A stretch of DNA of 64,000 nucleotides from Streptomyces sp. CBMA291 (GTDB taxonomy: Bacteria > Actinomycetota > Actinomycetes > Streptomycetales > Streptomycetaceae), in NCBI RefSeq assembly GCF_014596525.1, contig NZ_MSJP01000096.1, positions 1 through 64,000 of the forward strand. Reading direction: 5' to 3'. Below the pieces are notes generated by a model. That model had not been told where the DNA came from, searched no databases, and worked only from the letters and a program-made list of their open reading frames with translations. Positions 1 to 12,486 of this stretch are shown piece by piece (position 1 is the stretch's first letter; each line of letters opens with the position of its first letter). Both the position numbers and the translations under genes were made by a program.

Positions 1-3278
<3,278 letters not shown>

Positions 3279-3282
<4 letters not shown>

Positions 3283-4193
3283 CCGCGGCGGCCCTCCGGG
3301 GTGCCGGACACGGCTCCGTCCGCGTGGTCCGGGCCGTCCGTACGGTTCCTCCGGGCGGCCGTGAACAGCTCGCGGGTGGCCGTGACGGAGGCGCGGACGA
3401 GTTCGTAGGCGCGCTCGGGTTCGTTGAAGGGCCCGACCTCGACCGCGAGGAGGGCGTCGCGGGAGGCTACGTCGGAGACGAGTTCCCCGGCGAAGGCGGC
3501 CAGGTCCGCGACGCCCGCGCCGGGCGGCAGGTGTTCGTGGAACTTCCCGTTGGAGTCGGAGAAGTCGATGCTGTCGATCCGGCCGGCCAGCCGTGCGAGT
3601 TCGGCGGCCGGGGTGCCGCGGACTGCCATGTGCGAGGTGTCCACATTGGCGAGCAGGGCCGGCGATCCGACGTCGGCGAGCATCCGGTCCAGGCTGTGGG
3701 GGTCGTTGACGAAGGAGTTCCCCAGCGGTTCGAGCTCGATGCTCAGCACGACCTCGCGGCGTTCGGCGTACGCGCACAGGCGCCGCAGCGTGTCCACTTC
3801 GAGCTGCCATTGCAGGGCGTTGGGCCACATGCCGCGCCAGATCCACTCGCCGAGGAGGATCTTCATGCGTCGGGCACCCCATTCGACCGTGAGGTCGAGC
3901 TGCTTCTTCGCCCATTCCAGGTTGAATTCCCGCACGGCGTCGCGGGGATCGCTCAGCCCGAATGCGTGACAGCCGGTGATGAGGATCGGCGTGCCCGCCT
4001 TCTCGGCGTCCTCGGCCAGTTGTCTTCGCCGTTCCCCGGGCATTCCGTGGGCCTCTTCGGTGACGCTGATCCAGGAGGCTCCGGCTTCGGCGGCGGCCCG
4101 CCACGCGTCGACGCCCTTCCAGCGGCTTCCGCTGAACGCCTGGTTGGCCAGCAGCCCGATGCTCGGGGTCCACGCCCTGTCGGTGTCCGTCAT
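3279..4193 (-). CDS. Sugar phosphate isomerase/epimerase-type TIM-barrel enzyme
   Basis: This 304-residue protein sits between NRPS genes. It starts at ATG 4193, 7 bp after the condensation gene stop, and its TGA overlaps the next ATG. It has the AP-endonuclease-2 / xylose-isomerase-like TIM-barrel pattern, with metal ligands expected at Glu in SIELEP, Asp/His in NVDTSHM, His in NGKFHEH and Glu in LAVEVG. All appear present, so it is probably an active metal-dependent isomerase, epimerase or dehydratase. The same fold includes D-psicose epimerases and 3-dehydroshikimate dehydratases such as AsbF, which makes 3,4-dihydroxybenzoate for petrobactin. The position inside the NRPS operon suggests it makes or modifies a building block. 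The actual reaction is inference. Confidence 0.8.
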
Positions 4194-4200
4194 CGAGCTC

Positions 4201-5640
4201 TCACTTCCCTGCCGTGGGTGTGGTGCGCCTGAGGTGATCCGCGACGAGGTCGATCGGGGGTGCCGCCGGGCCGGCCGGTTCCGCGCCGGGCAGCCGCAGC
4301 CGCGCGAGGACGGCGCCGGGGGCGTCGAGGGCGGCGGACAGCAGGCCGAGGAAGGTGTCGCGGACACCTTCGGCGGTGGTGCGGTCGTAGAGGGCGGTGG
4401 CGTAGCCGAGAGTGCCGGTGAAGCGTCCGCCGGAGTCCTCCAGGACGACCGCGAGTTCGAGGGCGGCCGCCTGGGTGGGCAACGCGAGGGAGGACACCGG
4501 CAGTTGTCTGCCGCCGACGCGGGGCGGGGTGTTGAGCATGACGAATCCGACCTGGACGAGCGGGTTGCCGGTGCGGTCGGAGGCGCCGAGGGCCGTGGCG
4601 AGCCGGCCCAGCGGCACGTCCGCGTGCCGGAGCAGTTCGCGGAACTCGGCGCGGGTCGCGGCCCACGCCTCCGTGACGGTGCGGCCGGGCGGGACGTCGC
4701 AGCGCAGCGGCACGGTGTTGACGAAGAAGCCCGCGGTGCCGTCGAGGCGCGGGTCGGGCCGGTTGACCAGGATGGTGCCCAGCATGAAGCGGTGCTCGCC
4801 GCTCCAGCGCCGTACGGTCTCCTGGAACACGGTGAGGAGGAGAACGTACGGGGTGATGCGGGCCTCTCTGGCCCGTTGCCGCACGAGGGCCCCGAGGGCG
4901 TCGTCCAGAACGAACGTGAGTTCCTCCCCGCTGCCTTCGTCGCTCTCCTCGCGTACGGCCGGGGGGACGCCGAGGCGCAGGACGGTGGGCAGGGCGCCGA
5001 GCCGTCGGGCGCGCGCGGCGACCCGCTCGCGGTGCTCCGGGGTGGCGTGGAGTTCGCGCTCCCAGTGGGCGAAGTCGGTGTACGGGAGCCCTGGTTCGGG
5101 GAGTTCGGGGTCCCGGCCGGCGCGGAAGGCGTCGTAGGCGGTCCACAGCTCGTCAAAGAGCAGGGCGAGCGACCAGCCGTCGACGGCGATGTGATGCAGG
5201 CAGACGAGGAGCAGGTCGCCGTCGGGCAGTCCCTGCCAGAGCGCGACCCGCAGGGGGCGCTCCCGGTCGAGCGCGAACGGTTCGGCCGCCGCGGCCCGCG
5301 CTTCCCGGCGGGCCCGCCCGGTCGCGTCGGAGGCGCCGGACAGGTCGGTGACGGCGACGGGCACGGTCGTGGCCGGGGTGACGGCCTGGACGGGCGCTCC
5401 GTCGCGTACCGGGTAGTGGGTGCGCAGGATCGGATGGCGCGCCACCAGGGTGTCCACGGCGTACTGGAGAGCCGGGCGTTCCAGCGGTTCGGGGCAGGGC
5501 ACCAGCAGGGGTACGTGGTACGCGGCGGAGCCGGGCTGGGCCTGGTGGAGGAACCAGAGGCCCTCCTGGGCGCTGGACAGGGGCGCTTCGGCGGCGCCTC
5601 GGTGCACCAGCGCGGGCGGCGTCCCGGTACCGGTGCTCAT
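4201..5640 (-). CDS. Free-standing NRPS condensation-domain protein
   Basis: This 479-residue protein consists of a single condensation domain. It starts at ATG 5640, whose last bases form the stop of the upstream A-PCP gene (ATGA). The C1-like region is LSSAQEGLWFLHQAQPGSAA, and the intact C3 motif HHIAVDGWS lies near residues 150-158. C5-like sequence is GTILVNRPD, followed by FFVNTVPLR. No adenylation or carrier domain is attached, so it must act in trans, probably joining the aminoacyl group on the 609-residue A-PCP protein to the acceptor carried by the downstream multimodular NRPS. The C3 histidine is present, in contrast to the modified C3 motif (HHxxxDA) of the condensation domain in the gene downstream. 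Confidence 0.88.
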   Translation of the reverse strand: MSTGTGTPPALVHRGAAEAPLSSAQEGLWFLHQAQPGSAAYHVPLLVPCPEPLERPALQYAVDTLVARHPILRTHYPVRDGAPVQAVTPATTVPVAVTDLSGASDATGRARREARAAAAEPFALDRERPLRVALWQGLPDGDLLLVCLHHIAVDGWSLALLFDELWTAYDAFRAGRDPELPEPGLPYTDFAHWERELHATPEHRERVAARARRLGALPTVLRLGVPPAVREESDEGSGEELTFVLDDALGALVRQRAREARITPYVLLLTVFQETVRRWSGEHRFMLGTILVNRPDPRLDGTAGFFVNTVPLRCDVPPGRTVTEAWAATRAEFRELLRHADVPLGRLATALGASDRTGNPLVQVGFVMLNTPPRVGGRQLPVSSLALPTQAAALELAVVLEDSGGRFTGTLGYATALYDRTTAEGVRDTFLGLLSAALDAPGAVLARLRLPGAEPAGPAAPPIDLVADHLRRTTPTAGK

Positions 5641-7466
5641 CGGGAGCCGTCCGCGGCACCGGCCGTGGCACCGGTCGCGGGGGCGTCCAGTTCGGCGAGA
5701 GTCTCGGCGAAGAGCAGGTCGGCCGGGTTGAGGTCGGCTCCGCAGCGGGCGCGGAGCCGGGAAGTGGCCTGGAGGGCGAGGATCGAGTTGCCGCCCAGCT
5801 CCAGGAAGTTGTCGTCCGGGCCGATCCCGTTCATGCCGAGGAGGTCGGCGAGGACGGCGTACAGCTCGGTGAGCACACCCCCCGCGCTGTCCGACGCGCC
5901 GTCGGATCCGGAGGACGCGTCGGCGGTTCCCGGGCCGGTCGCGGTGCGCGGGTTCTCTTCGGCGAGGGCAAGGAGACGGGCGCGGTCGGTCTTGCCGTTG
6001 GCGGTGAGCGGGACGGCGGACAGGGTGAGCCAGCGGGTGGGCACCATGTAGCCGGGCAGCCGTTCCCCCAGCAGGCGGGCCAGGCGGGCAGGCAGGTCGT
6101 CGGCGCCGCCGGGGCCGGTCGGCAGCACGAAGGCCACGAGGGCTCCGGCGGCGGCCTCGCCGGTCTTCTCGACGACGGCGGCGGACACCAGACCGGTGCC
6201 GAGCAGGGCCCGCTCCACCTCCTCCGGTTCGATGCGGAAGCCTCTGAGCTTCACCTGGCGGTCGGTACGGCCCGCGAACTCCAGTTCGCCGTCGGGGAGC
6301 AGCCGGACCCGGTCGCCGCTGCGGTAGGCGCGCTCGCCGTCGGGGAGCACGAGGAAGCGCTCGTCCGTCAGTCCGGGCGCGTCGAGGTAGCCGGCCGCGA
6401 GCTGCGGCCCGGAGATGTACAGCTCGCCGGTCTCTCCGGGAGCGACCTCGTTCCGCTCCTCGTCGAGGACGCGCAGCCGGGTCTGCTGTACGGGCGGGCC
6501 GAGCGGTACACGGGCGCGGCCGGCGAGGTTCTCGGCGGTACAGAGACGCGCGGTGGCGAAGGTGGTGGTCTCGGTGGGCCCGTAGACGTGGATCAGGTGC
6601 CGCGGTGGTTTGTGGTCGAGGACGCGGCGGACCCGTTCGATGTCCAGGGCCTCGCCGCCGACCAGCACGTTGTCCAGGCCGTGGAAGGCGTCGGGGGCCT
6701 CGCGGGCGATGCTGTCGAAGAGCGAGGTGGTCAGGAACATGGTGCCGATGGAGCGGTCGGAGAGCAGGTCCGCCCACTCCTGAATAGGCAGGTTCATGAC
6801 ATCTGACAGCACGACGGCGGTGGCTCCGGCGGCGAGGGTGTTCCACACCTCGAACGTGGTGGCGTCGAAGGCGGGGCTGGCGAGGGCGGCGACCCGGTCG
6901 CCGGGCCCCAGCCGACAGTAGGCGGGCTCATGGGTGAAGGAGCGCACGGCCCCGTGGGTGATCACGGCGCCCTTGGGCCGACCGGTGGAGCCGGAGGTGT
7001 ATCCCACGTAGAGCGGCATGTCCGCCTCGACGCGCGCCATGTCCGGGACCGGCGCGTCCGGGGCGGTGTCCGGGACGGGGACGCGCGGCGGCCCCACGGG
7101 GAGCGCCCCGGCCGCCTCCTCGTCGGCGACCACGACGGCGGGGCGGGCCTCCTCGGCGATCAGAGCGAGACGGGAGGCGGGAGCCTGGACGTCGAGGGGC
7201 ACATACGCGGCGCCCAGCCGGGCCACCCCGAGCAGAGCCGTCACGAGCCGGGCGGAACGCGGCAGGGCGACGGCCACCCGGTCGCCGGACCCGACGCCCC
7301 GGTCCGCCAAAGCCGCCGCCAGCCAGCCTGAGCGCTCCCAAAGCTCCTCGTAGGTCAGGGACGTGCCGTCCGCGTCGATCACGGCGAGGTCCGCCGACCG
7401 CTGCGAAGCATGTGCGAGAACAGCCTCGTGAACAGAGAAAAATGGCACGTCAATGCGTTGGTCCAT
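5637..7466 (-). CDS. NRPS adenylation-carrier didomain protein (A-PCP)
   Basis: The first gene of the NRPS operon encodes 609 residues starting at ATG 7466. Adenylation motifs are canonical: GYTSGSTGRPKG (A3), FDATTFEVWN (A4), VYGPTETTT (A5), YRSGDRVR (A7), GRTDRQVKLRGFRIEPEEVE (A8) and TANGKTDR (A10). A carrier domain follows (DDNFLELGGNS, serine near residue 567). The pocket residues read by eye (D-A-F-L-L-G-V-T-F-K in Stachelhaus order) suggest an aliphatic hydrophobic amino acid, but a proper alignment is needed. The stop overlaps the ATG of the condensation gene, so the two proteins should be made together. A 512-bp gap upstream probably holds the operon promoter. Confidence 0.92.
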   Translation of the reverse strand: MDQRIDVPFFSVHEAVLAHASQRSADLAVIDADGTSLTYEELWERSGWLAAALADRGVGSGDRVAVALPRSARLVTALLGVARLGAAYVPLDVQAPASRLALIAEEARPAVVVADEEAAGALPVGPPRVPVPDTAPDAPVPDMARVEADMPLYVGYTSGSTGRPKGAVITHGAVRSFTHEPAYCRLGPGDRVAALASPAFDATTFEVWNTLAAGATAVVLSDVMNLPIQEWADLLSDRSIGTMFLTTSLFDSIAREAPDAFHGLDNVLVGGEALDIERVRRVLDHKPPRHLIHVYGPTETTTFATARLCTAENLAGRARVPLGPPVQQTRLRVLDEERNEVAPGETGELYISGPQLAAGYLDAPGLTDERFLVLPDGERAYRSGDRVRLLPDGELEFAGRTDRQVKLRGFRIEPEEVERALLGTGLVSAAVVEKTGEAAAGALVAFVLPTGPGGADDLPARLARLLGERLPGYMVPTRWLTLSAVPLTANGKTDRARLLALAEENPRTATGPGTADASSGSDGASDSAGGVLTELYAVLADLLGMNGIGPDDNFLELGGNSILALQATSRLRARCGADLNPADLLFAETLAELDAPATGATAGAADGSR

Positions 7467-7928
7467 GACTCCCTTTCCGACCGCCGTCGAACTGTCATAC
7501 GGGCTCGTTGATCATTCTCATCACAGCCACGGAGCCGGAGTCAACGGACGTTTTCCGGCCAGGAATTCGATCATGAATTTCTCTGATCGATAATCGATTG
7601 GTCGGCGTCACGGGGACGCCGATCCTGTGGCCAGGCCCCATATTCGATGGTGGCGGTGGGTGGCTTCGAAGACGCCGACACCACATGAGGAATGCGAACA
7701 AGCCCGTAGGCGTGGCTTCTTCGAGGCATTGCTCACTGATGCCGAAGGATTGGGCGAGAGAGATGACCGAATCCCGGCGTGGGCACGGACTCCTCGGCAT
7801 CGCTACCTGCTCGGTGACCCTCGGGGGGGCGGGCGTCGGCACTTGATACGGATCCTCGAATTCCGTGCCGGATGGTCGACGGGCAGGCGGAGCCGTGGGG
7901 CGCGGGGTCGGCTGCGGCGCCGTGAAAC
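7467..7928. other. Upstream region of NRPS operon, no supported gene
   Basis: This is about 460 bp between the start of the NRPS operon and the terminator of the large secreted protein. It is less GC-rich near 7500-7600 than the genes around it, as expected for a promoter region. The only structured element seen is the inverted repeat at 7568-7589, listed separately. Short open frames here lack convincing ribosome sites or family resemblance. Confidence 0.5.
7568..7589. promoter_or_regulatory. Inverted repeat upstream of NRPS operon, candidate operator
   Basis: CGATCA and TGATCG are separated by 10 bp, and a further ATCGAT-like cluster follows at about 7587-7598. The site lies 102-123 bp upstream of the first NRPS start codon in an A/T-richer patch. 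No regulator gene is visible next to it, so its role is inference. Confidence 0.35.
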
Positions 7929-7968
7929 AGAAGTGCCCCCGGACCGAAGGGCGGCCGGGGGCACTTCT
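7929..7968 (-). terminator. Perfect 14-bp hairpin, terminator of large secreted-protein gene
   Basis: Arms 7929-7942 and 7955-7968 are exact reverse complements (AGAAGTGCCCCCGG), with a 12-nt loop. The hairpin starts 11 bp after the stop codon of the minus-strand gene at 7979. It lacks a long U tract, which is common for Streptomyces terminators. Confidence 0.75.
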
Positions 7969-7978
7969 CATGGTCCGG

Positions 7979-10900
7979 TTACGGAGTGGGTGCGGTGAAT
8001 CCGGCGAGGTCGACCCAGTAGCCGTCGTCCTCCATCAAGCGCTGTTCCTTGATGAAGGCGCCGAACGGCTGCATCGACTGGGTGTTCTGCCACGTCGACA
8101 TCGAGGACCGACCACACGGCTCGTTCCACGTCGGTGCCGTGGCATCCGGGCGCAGGCGAAGCGACATGGTGCCGTCGGCGTTGCGCTTGACATACGTCTG
8201 TATGCACTCCGCGCCGCTGTAAGTGACCGGGTTGGGGCCCGCCGAGTTTCCGGCGCTCTGGGCGGCGTTGGCGAACACGAACTCGTCACAGCTCTTGCCG
8301 TCGGTCTGCGGCTTGCCTGAATCCAGGCTCCACAGGTCGCTGAAGTCACCGGTGCCGTTGTAGGCCTTCCACTTCCTGCTACAGATGAGCTGACGGTTGC
8401 GATCCGACTGGATCTTGCCCGAGCCGTCGACGGACATCTTGTTGCCCAGGTAGGTGAGCGACTTGCCGCTGCTGCGCTGACCCCACTTGATGTTGGTCTT
8501 GCGCCACATCATGTCGATGTGTGCCGCGGCCCCGGGGAACTTCTTGGAGTTCATGACATAGGTCGGCTTGTAGCCGGGGAACACACAGCCGGCGCTCGCC
8601 CCGGGGACCTCGCTGTCACAGCGGATGATCAACTGGCCACTCTCGAATTCGGTCGGATTCACGACCGAAGTGTTGTTGACCTTACCGCCGAGAGACAGGT
8701 ACGGGGTGATCGAGTTCCTGGTGGAGGCGCTGGGCGACCACTTGAACCGCGTCGTGACCGTCCGTCGGACCGTGTCGCCCTTGGCGAAGGTCTTCGACCC
8801 GTTCCAGTCGACGCTGGTGATGTCGCAGTAACCGCGGCACTTGGCCGCGTAGTCGAAGGTGGCGGAGTTCACCGAGCCGTCCATCGACTTCAGCCGGATC
8901 GTGGCGACCTGGAAGAACTCGGCACTCTTCGGGTCGAGGTAGTACGTGATGTCGACGTCGAAACCCGCGCTTCCGAGCGGGACGACCGGCACGGTGTTCG
9001 AGTACTCCGTCATCCCGTAGTCGCTGTGGATACAGGCGGTGGTGCGCTTGCGGCTGAGGGAGTGGTTGACCGTCGAGCATGACGCGGTGCCCAGGGATGC
9101 CATCGGCGCCACCGTGGCGGAATTCGCCGAGGAGCCGCGGGCCGCGGAGAAGAGGCCGTTGGTGACGTCCTCGTCCGGCTCGACCGGCGACGGATCCGGA
9201 GCGGTCGGGTCGGCCGTCATGTTGCCGGTCAGCGCCTGACCTTCGTACGTGCCCGGCACGAACGCCACCGCGTCGAAGGCGATGTCCGCCGACCCGTTGC
9301 CGCCGTTGAAGTTGTCGAGCCGCACCTCGGGGATCTGGTCGCCGAATTCATAGGCGCCCAGGTCCACCCACTTGTTGGACTGGTTCGCCGTCTGCGAGAT
9401 CGGCACCTCCTCTTCCCCGTCGGGCGTCTGGATCCGGTACACGGCGTTGGTGGTCTGCGCCCCGTGGTCGGGTATGTGCACGAAGATCTGCGCCTGGCGC
9501 GTGGTGTTGGTCAGCGGAGCGTTCAGCTTCCACGTACCGGTCACCTTCAGACGCTCGGCGTCGGCCGGATTCGCCTCGGGCGAGCGGGTGTGCGTGAACC
9601 AGAAGTGGTTGCCGTAGCCCGCGCCGATCTGATGCGTGTCGATCTTGCCCGGATACGTGGTGACGGTGGTCGGGTTGTCCGTACCGTCGTTGGTGAGATC
9701 CATCTGGGTGTCCCACGGGACATACGTGAAGCCGAACGTGCCGCTCGACTTCACCGCCCCGCATCCCCGCTTGGCGTCCACACCGGCGGGGATGGTCCCG
9801 TCCGCCAGATCGTCGACCACCAGGGCGTTGGCGGGCAGAGACGTGGTGGAGCAGTTCGGCGGGTAGGACCCGGCATCCGGCTGCTCGCCGTAGGACGTCG
9901 TGAAGCGGTGCACACCGTTGCCGCACTTGGCCCCCGTGGTGCAGTTCTTCCACTGCGCCTCGGTGACCGGCTGGTTCCACCAGCAGTGCAGCCAGTGCGG
10001 GTTGGTCTTGCTGTCGCCCGCGTCCAGGGTGCAGGCACCCATGCCCTGGTCGTTGGAGTCGTTGTCGCCGATCTTGGCCGGGTTGCAGTTGTTCGACGCG
10101 TTGCAGAACAGGTCGATCGGAGGCTTGGCGCTCGCGCGGTCCGCGTTGGTGGTCCACCATGCGGCGCGATAGCCCGCCTGGAAGTCACCCGGGGCGAACA
10201 TCGCCGAGATCGGGCGCGCCGCCCAGCCGATCACCTTCTCCTCGTACGGCCAGTCCTGCGGGTGCGCGGCGTGGCTGTAGTCGTCCTTGGAGGAGTCGGT
10301 GGCGTGCTGAAGGAACGGCACCCGGTTGGCCTTCCACAGGGGGTTGGCCGGGTTGTTCGTCCAGCCCACGCCCGAGTGTCCCGCGGAGTCGGCGGTGCCG
10401 TAGAAGCCGGAGTTGTACGCCCAGAGGGCGAAGAACCAGCTCTCGATCCACTTGGGGTGGCCGCCGTTGATCTTCATGCCGGCGTTGTACGTCTGGTTCC
10501 ACTTCTCCGACAGGATCCGCACGCCGGCCGCGATGTTCGCGGTGTAGTCCAGCGCGACCGCTTCCTGGGCGACCGTGGACAGGGCGGTCTCGCCCGGCTT
10601 GGTCTTGCCCGCCAGACGCATGCCGTCGGTGGCCTGGGTGATGCCGTAACCACAGTCGGCATCGGCCCAGTTGACGCGCCACGGGTCGAGCTGCTCGCCG
10701 GAGGCGGCGTGGCCGACGCCGTAGTAGTTGCCGATCAGCGAGTTGGCGGTGACACCGGGCACGGCGAAGCGGGTGGCCTGCCACATGTTGGATTCCTGCG
10801 CGGTGATGCCCAGCATCACCTGTGCCGGAATGTGCCACTTGTCGGTGACGTCGGGGTCCTCGTTGTCGAGCGTGCCGTTGGGGTCACCCGCGAGGACGGT

Positions 10901-12469
10901 CGGCGGGAAGAGGCCCTGGGGCTGATAGCCGCCGGCGATGCCGGTGTTCTTCCAGTTGCTGGCGCGGTAGAAGTTCAGCTGGCCGACGACGGCCTGGTCC
11001 ACGGCCCATTCGACCTGGCGCGGTGTGGGCTGGAACGCCTGCTTCTTCACGTCGTTGCGGGCCACCGCGCAGTACCGTTCCCCGCTGTCTTCGCTGGGGC
11101 TGTCGGCCTGTGCGGTCAGGGCCTGGGTGCGCGCGGTCTGCGTGGACAGGCCGACGGTGCGCTTCCCGCCCGTGTCCGGGCCGGAACCGACCGGGCCGCC
11201 GGTGCGGAGAGCGGGGGACAGGGCGTGGCCCTGTGCCTCGTCGCCCACGCGGTGCGCGCCGGGGCGCAGGTCCAGGGTCACGGACTTGCCCGAGTCCAGC
11301 ATGCGCAGGGCCGTACGGGCGGAGCGCGGCTTGGCGGCGTCCTCCGGGTTGACCAGGGTGGTCTTCCCATCGGACCACGTGGTGGTCAGGGCCGCCTGGG
11401 CGTGGCTGGAGATCGCCGCGCCCTTGGGGAGCTTGCCGGGGTTGTGCACCCGCTTGGGCAGGGCCTTGGACGTGGCGTCACCGGTGACGAACACCTCGCC
11501 GCGTGCCGAGCGGGTCAGGTCCCAGGCGTGCAGCCCGCCGGAGGCGACGGTGACGGGCTCGGTCTTCTTGCCCACCTTCACCTTCGTACGGTCCAGGTGC
11601 TTGGCCCAGGCGACCGGCTTGTCGGACGCCTTCTTGTCCAACTCGCGGTCGATGAAGGTGATACCGCCGTCGGCGTCGGCGGTGACCTGGAACGGCACCG
11701 TGGTGGTGGATGCCAGGGTCTTCTCGGCCGTGCCGTTGATCCGTACCAGCTTGTTGCCGTGGGCGGCGACGATGCCCGCGTCGGTGGGGATCGCCGAGGT
11801 GACCTGGCCAGCGAGCGTGACCGGCTTCGACTCCTTGCCGGTGGCCGCGTCGACGGTGATCAGACGGGTCTGCTGCTTTTCGTCACCGTCATGGGTGAGC
11901 TGGGTGAACACCGCCTGATCACCCTGGCCGCAGCCGGGCGAGAAGTAGGCGAGCGACGACTGGAACGGCAGCTTGGTGACCTCGCCCGAGGTCAGGTCGA
12001 CCACCGCGGTGAAGGCACCGCGCACCATCAGCTCGGGCTTGTTGGTGAACATCCGCGGCGCGTACGAGACGGCCGCGTACCTGCCGGACTCGGTGACGCA
12101 GTGGTTGCCGATCCAGGTGTCCGAGGCGAAACCGTCCTCGAACAGACTGGCCACCGTACGGAGTTGATAGCCGTCCTTCTCCTTGCCCGCAAGGAGGTGG
12201 AAGCCGGTGCCGTCACCGGTCGTGGTGACGGCGGCGTCCGCGGATTTCTCGTAGCCCTTGCCGAGCAAGTCGGCGCGGTCCTTCACGGGGATCGCGGAGG
12301 GCTCCGGGGATGACATCTTCTGTTGCTGGGTGGTGTCGCTCCACCCCTGCGCCGCGCCCTTGGGCGGCTTCGGTTGCTCGGCCTGCGCGGGCAGGGTCAG
12401 CGGTAGCGCCAGCGCGGTGGTCACCGCAAGGGTGATCGGCACGCGCAGACGCGTACGTATCTGTCTCAA
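7979..12469 (-). CDS. Secreted multidomain protein: lysozyme-like, golvesin-like and NucA/NucB-like regions
   Basis: This 1,496-residue protein starts at ATG 12469 with a Sec-type signal (LAVTTALALPLTLPAQA, cut near residue 30). Residues about 60-400 are rich in short beta repeats and may form a propeller-like domain. Residues about 490-720 resemble lysozyme-like/SLT transglycosylase folds: ITAQESNMWQ holds a candidate catalytic Glu near 556, followed by CGYGITQATDGM. Residues about 935-1070 match the golvesin/Xly carbohydrate-binding-like pattern (WVDLGAYEF, VAFVPGTY). The last 220 residues end in a NucA/NucB-DNase-like region (CDEFVFAN near 1393, then a conserved-looking Cys/Trp tail). It probably acts outside the cell on wall polymers and/or DNA. 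Domain calls are by eye and activities are unproven. The lipoprotein gene lies immediately upstream on the same strand. Confidence 0.8.
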   Translation of the reverse strand: MRQIRTRLRVPITLAVTTALALPLTLPAQAEQPKPPKGAAQGWSDTTQQQKMSSPEPSAIPVKDRADLLGKGYEKSADAAVTTTGDGTGFHLLAGKEKDGYQLRTVASLFEDGFASDTWIGNHCVTESGRYAAVSYAPRMFTNKPELMVRGAFTAVVDLTSGEVTKLPFQSSLAYFSPGCGQGDQAVFTQLTHDGDEKQQTRLITVDAATGKESKPVTLAGQVTSAIPTDAGIVAAHGNKLVRINGTAEKTLASTTTVPFQVTADADGGITFIDRELDKKASDKPVAWAKHLDRTKVKVGKKTEPVTVASGGLHAWDLTRSARGEVFVTGDATSKALPKRVHNPGKLPKGAAISSHAQAALTTTWSDGKTTLVNPEDAAKPRSARTALRMLDSGKSVTLDLRPGAHRVGDEAQGHALSPALRTGGPVGSGPDTGGKRTVGLSTQTARTQALTAQADSPSEDSGERYCAVARNDVKKQAFQPTPRQVEWAVDQAVVGQLNFYRASNWKNTGIAGGYQPQGLFPPTVLAGDPNGTLDNEDPDVTDKWHIPAQVMLGITAQESNMWQATRFAVPGVTANSLIGNYYGVGHAASGEQLDPWRVNWADADCGYGITQATDGMRLAGKTKPGETALSTVAQEAVALDYTANIAAGVRILSEKWNQTYNAGMKINGGHPKWIESWFFALWAYNSGFYGTADSAGHSGVGWTNNPANPLWKANRVPFLQHATDSSKDDYSHAAHPQDWPYEEKVIGWAARPISAMFAPGDFQAGYRAAWWTTNADRASAKPPIDLFCNASNNCNPAKIGDNDSNDQGMGACTLDAGDSKTNPHWLHCWWNQPVTEAQWKNCTTGAKCGNGVHRFTTSYGEQPDAGSYPPNCSTTSLPANALVVDDLADGTIPAGVDAKRGCGAVKSSGTFGFTYVPWDTQMDLTNDGTDNPTTVTTYPGKIDTHQIGAGYGNHFWFTHTRSPEANPADAERLKVTGTWKLNAPLTNTTRQAQIFVHIPDHGAQTTNAVYRIQTPDGEEEVPISQTANQSNKWVDLGAYEFGDQIPEVRLDNFNGGNGSADIAFDAVAFVPGTYEGQALTGNMTADPTAPDPSPVEPDEDVTNGLFSAARGSSANSATVAPMASLGTASCSTVNHSLSRKRTTACIHSDYGMTEYSNTVPVVPLGSAGFDVDITYYLDPKSAEFFQVATIRLKSMDGSVNSATFDYAAKCRGYCDITSVDWNGSKTFAKGDTVRRTVTTRFKWSPSASTRNSITPYLSLGGKVNNTSVVNPTEFESGQLIIRCDSEVPGASAGCVFPGYKPTYVMNSKKFPGAAAHIDMMWRKTNIKWGQRSSGKSLTYLGNKMSVDGSGKIQSDRNRQLICSRKWKAYNGTGDFSDLWSLDSGKPQTDGKSCDEFVFANAAQSAGNSAGPNPVTYSGAECIQTYVKRNADGTMSLRLRPDATAPTWNEPCGRSSMSTWQNTQSMQPFGAFIKEQRLMEDDGYWVDLAGFTAPTP

Positions 12470-12486
12470 CTGGGTTCCTTCTCTTG

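Noticed and set aside
7598..7846. Small plus-strand frame upstream of the NRPS operon
   Set aside because: No ribosome site or recognisable family, and it lies in the promoter region.
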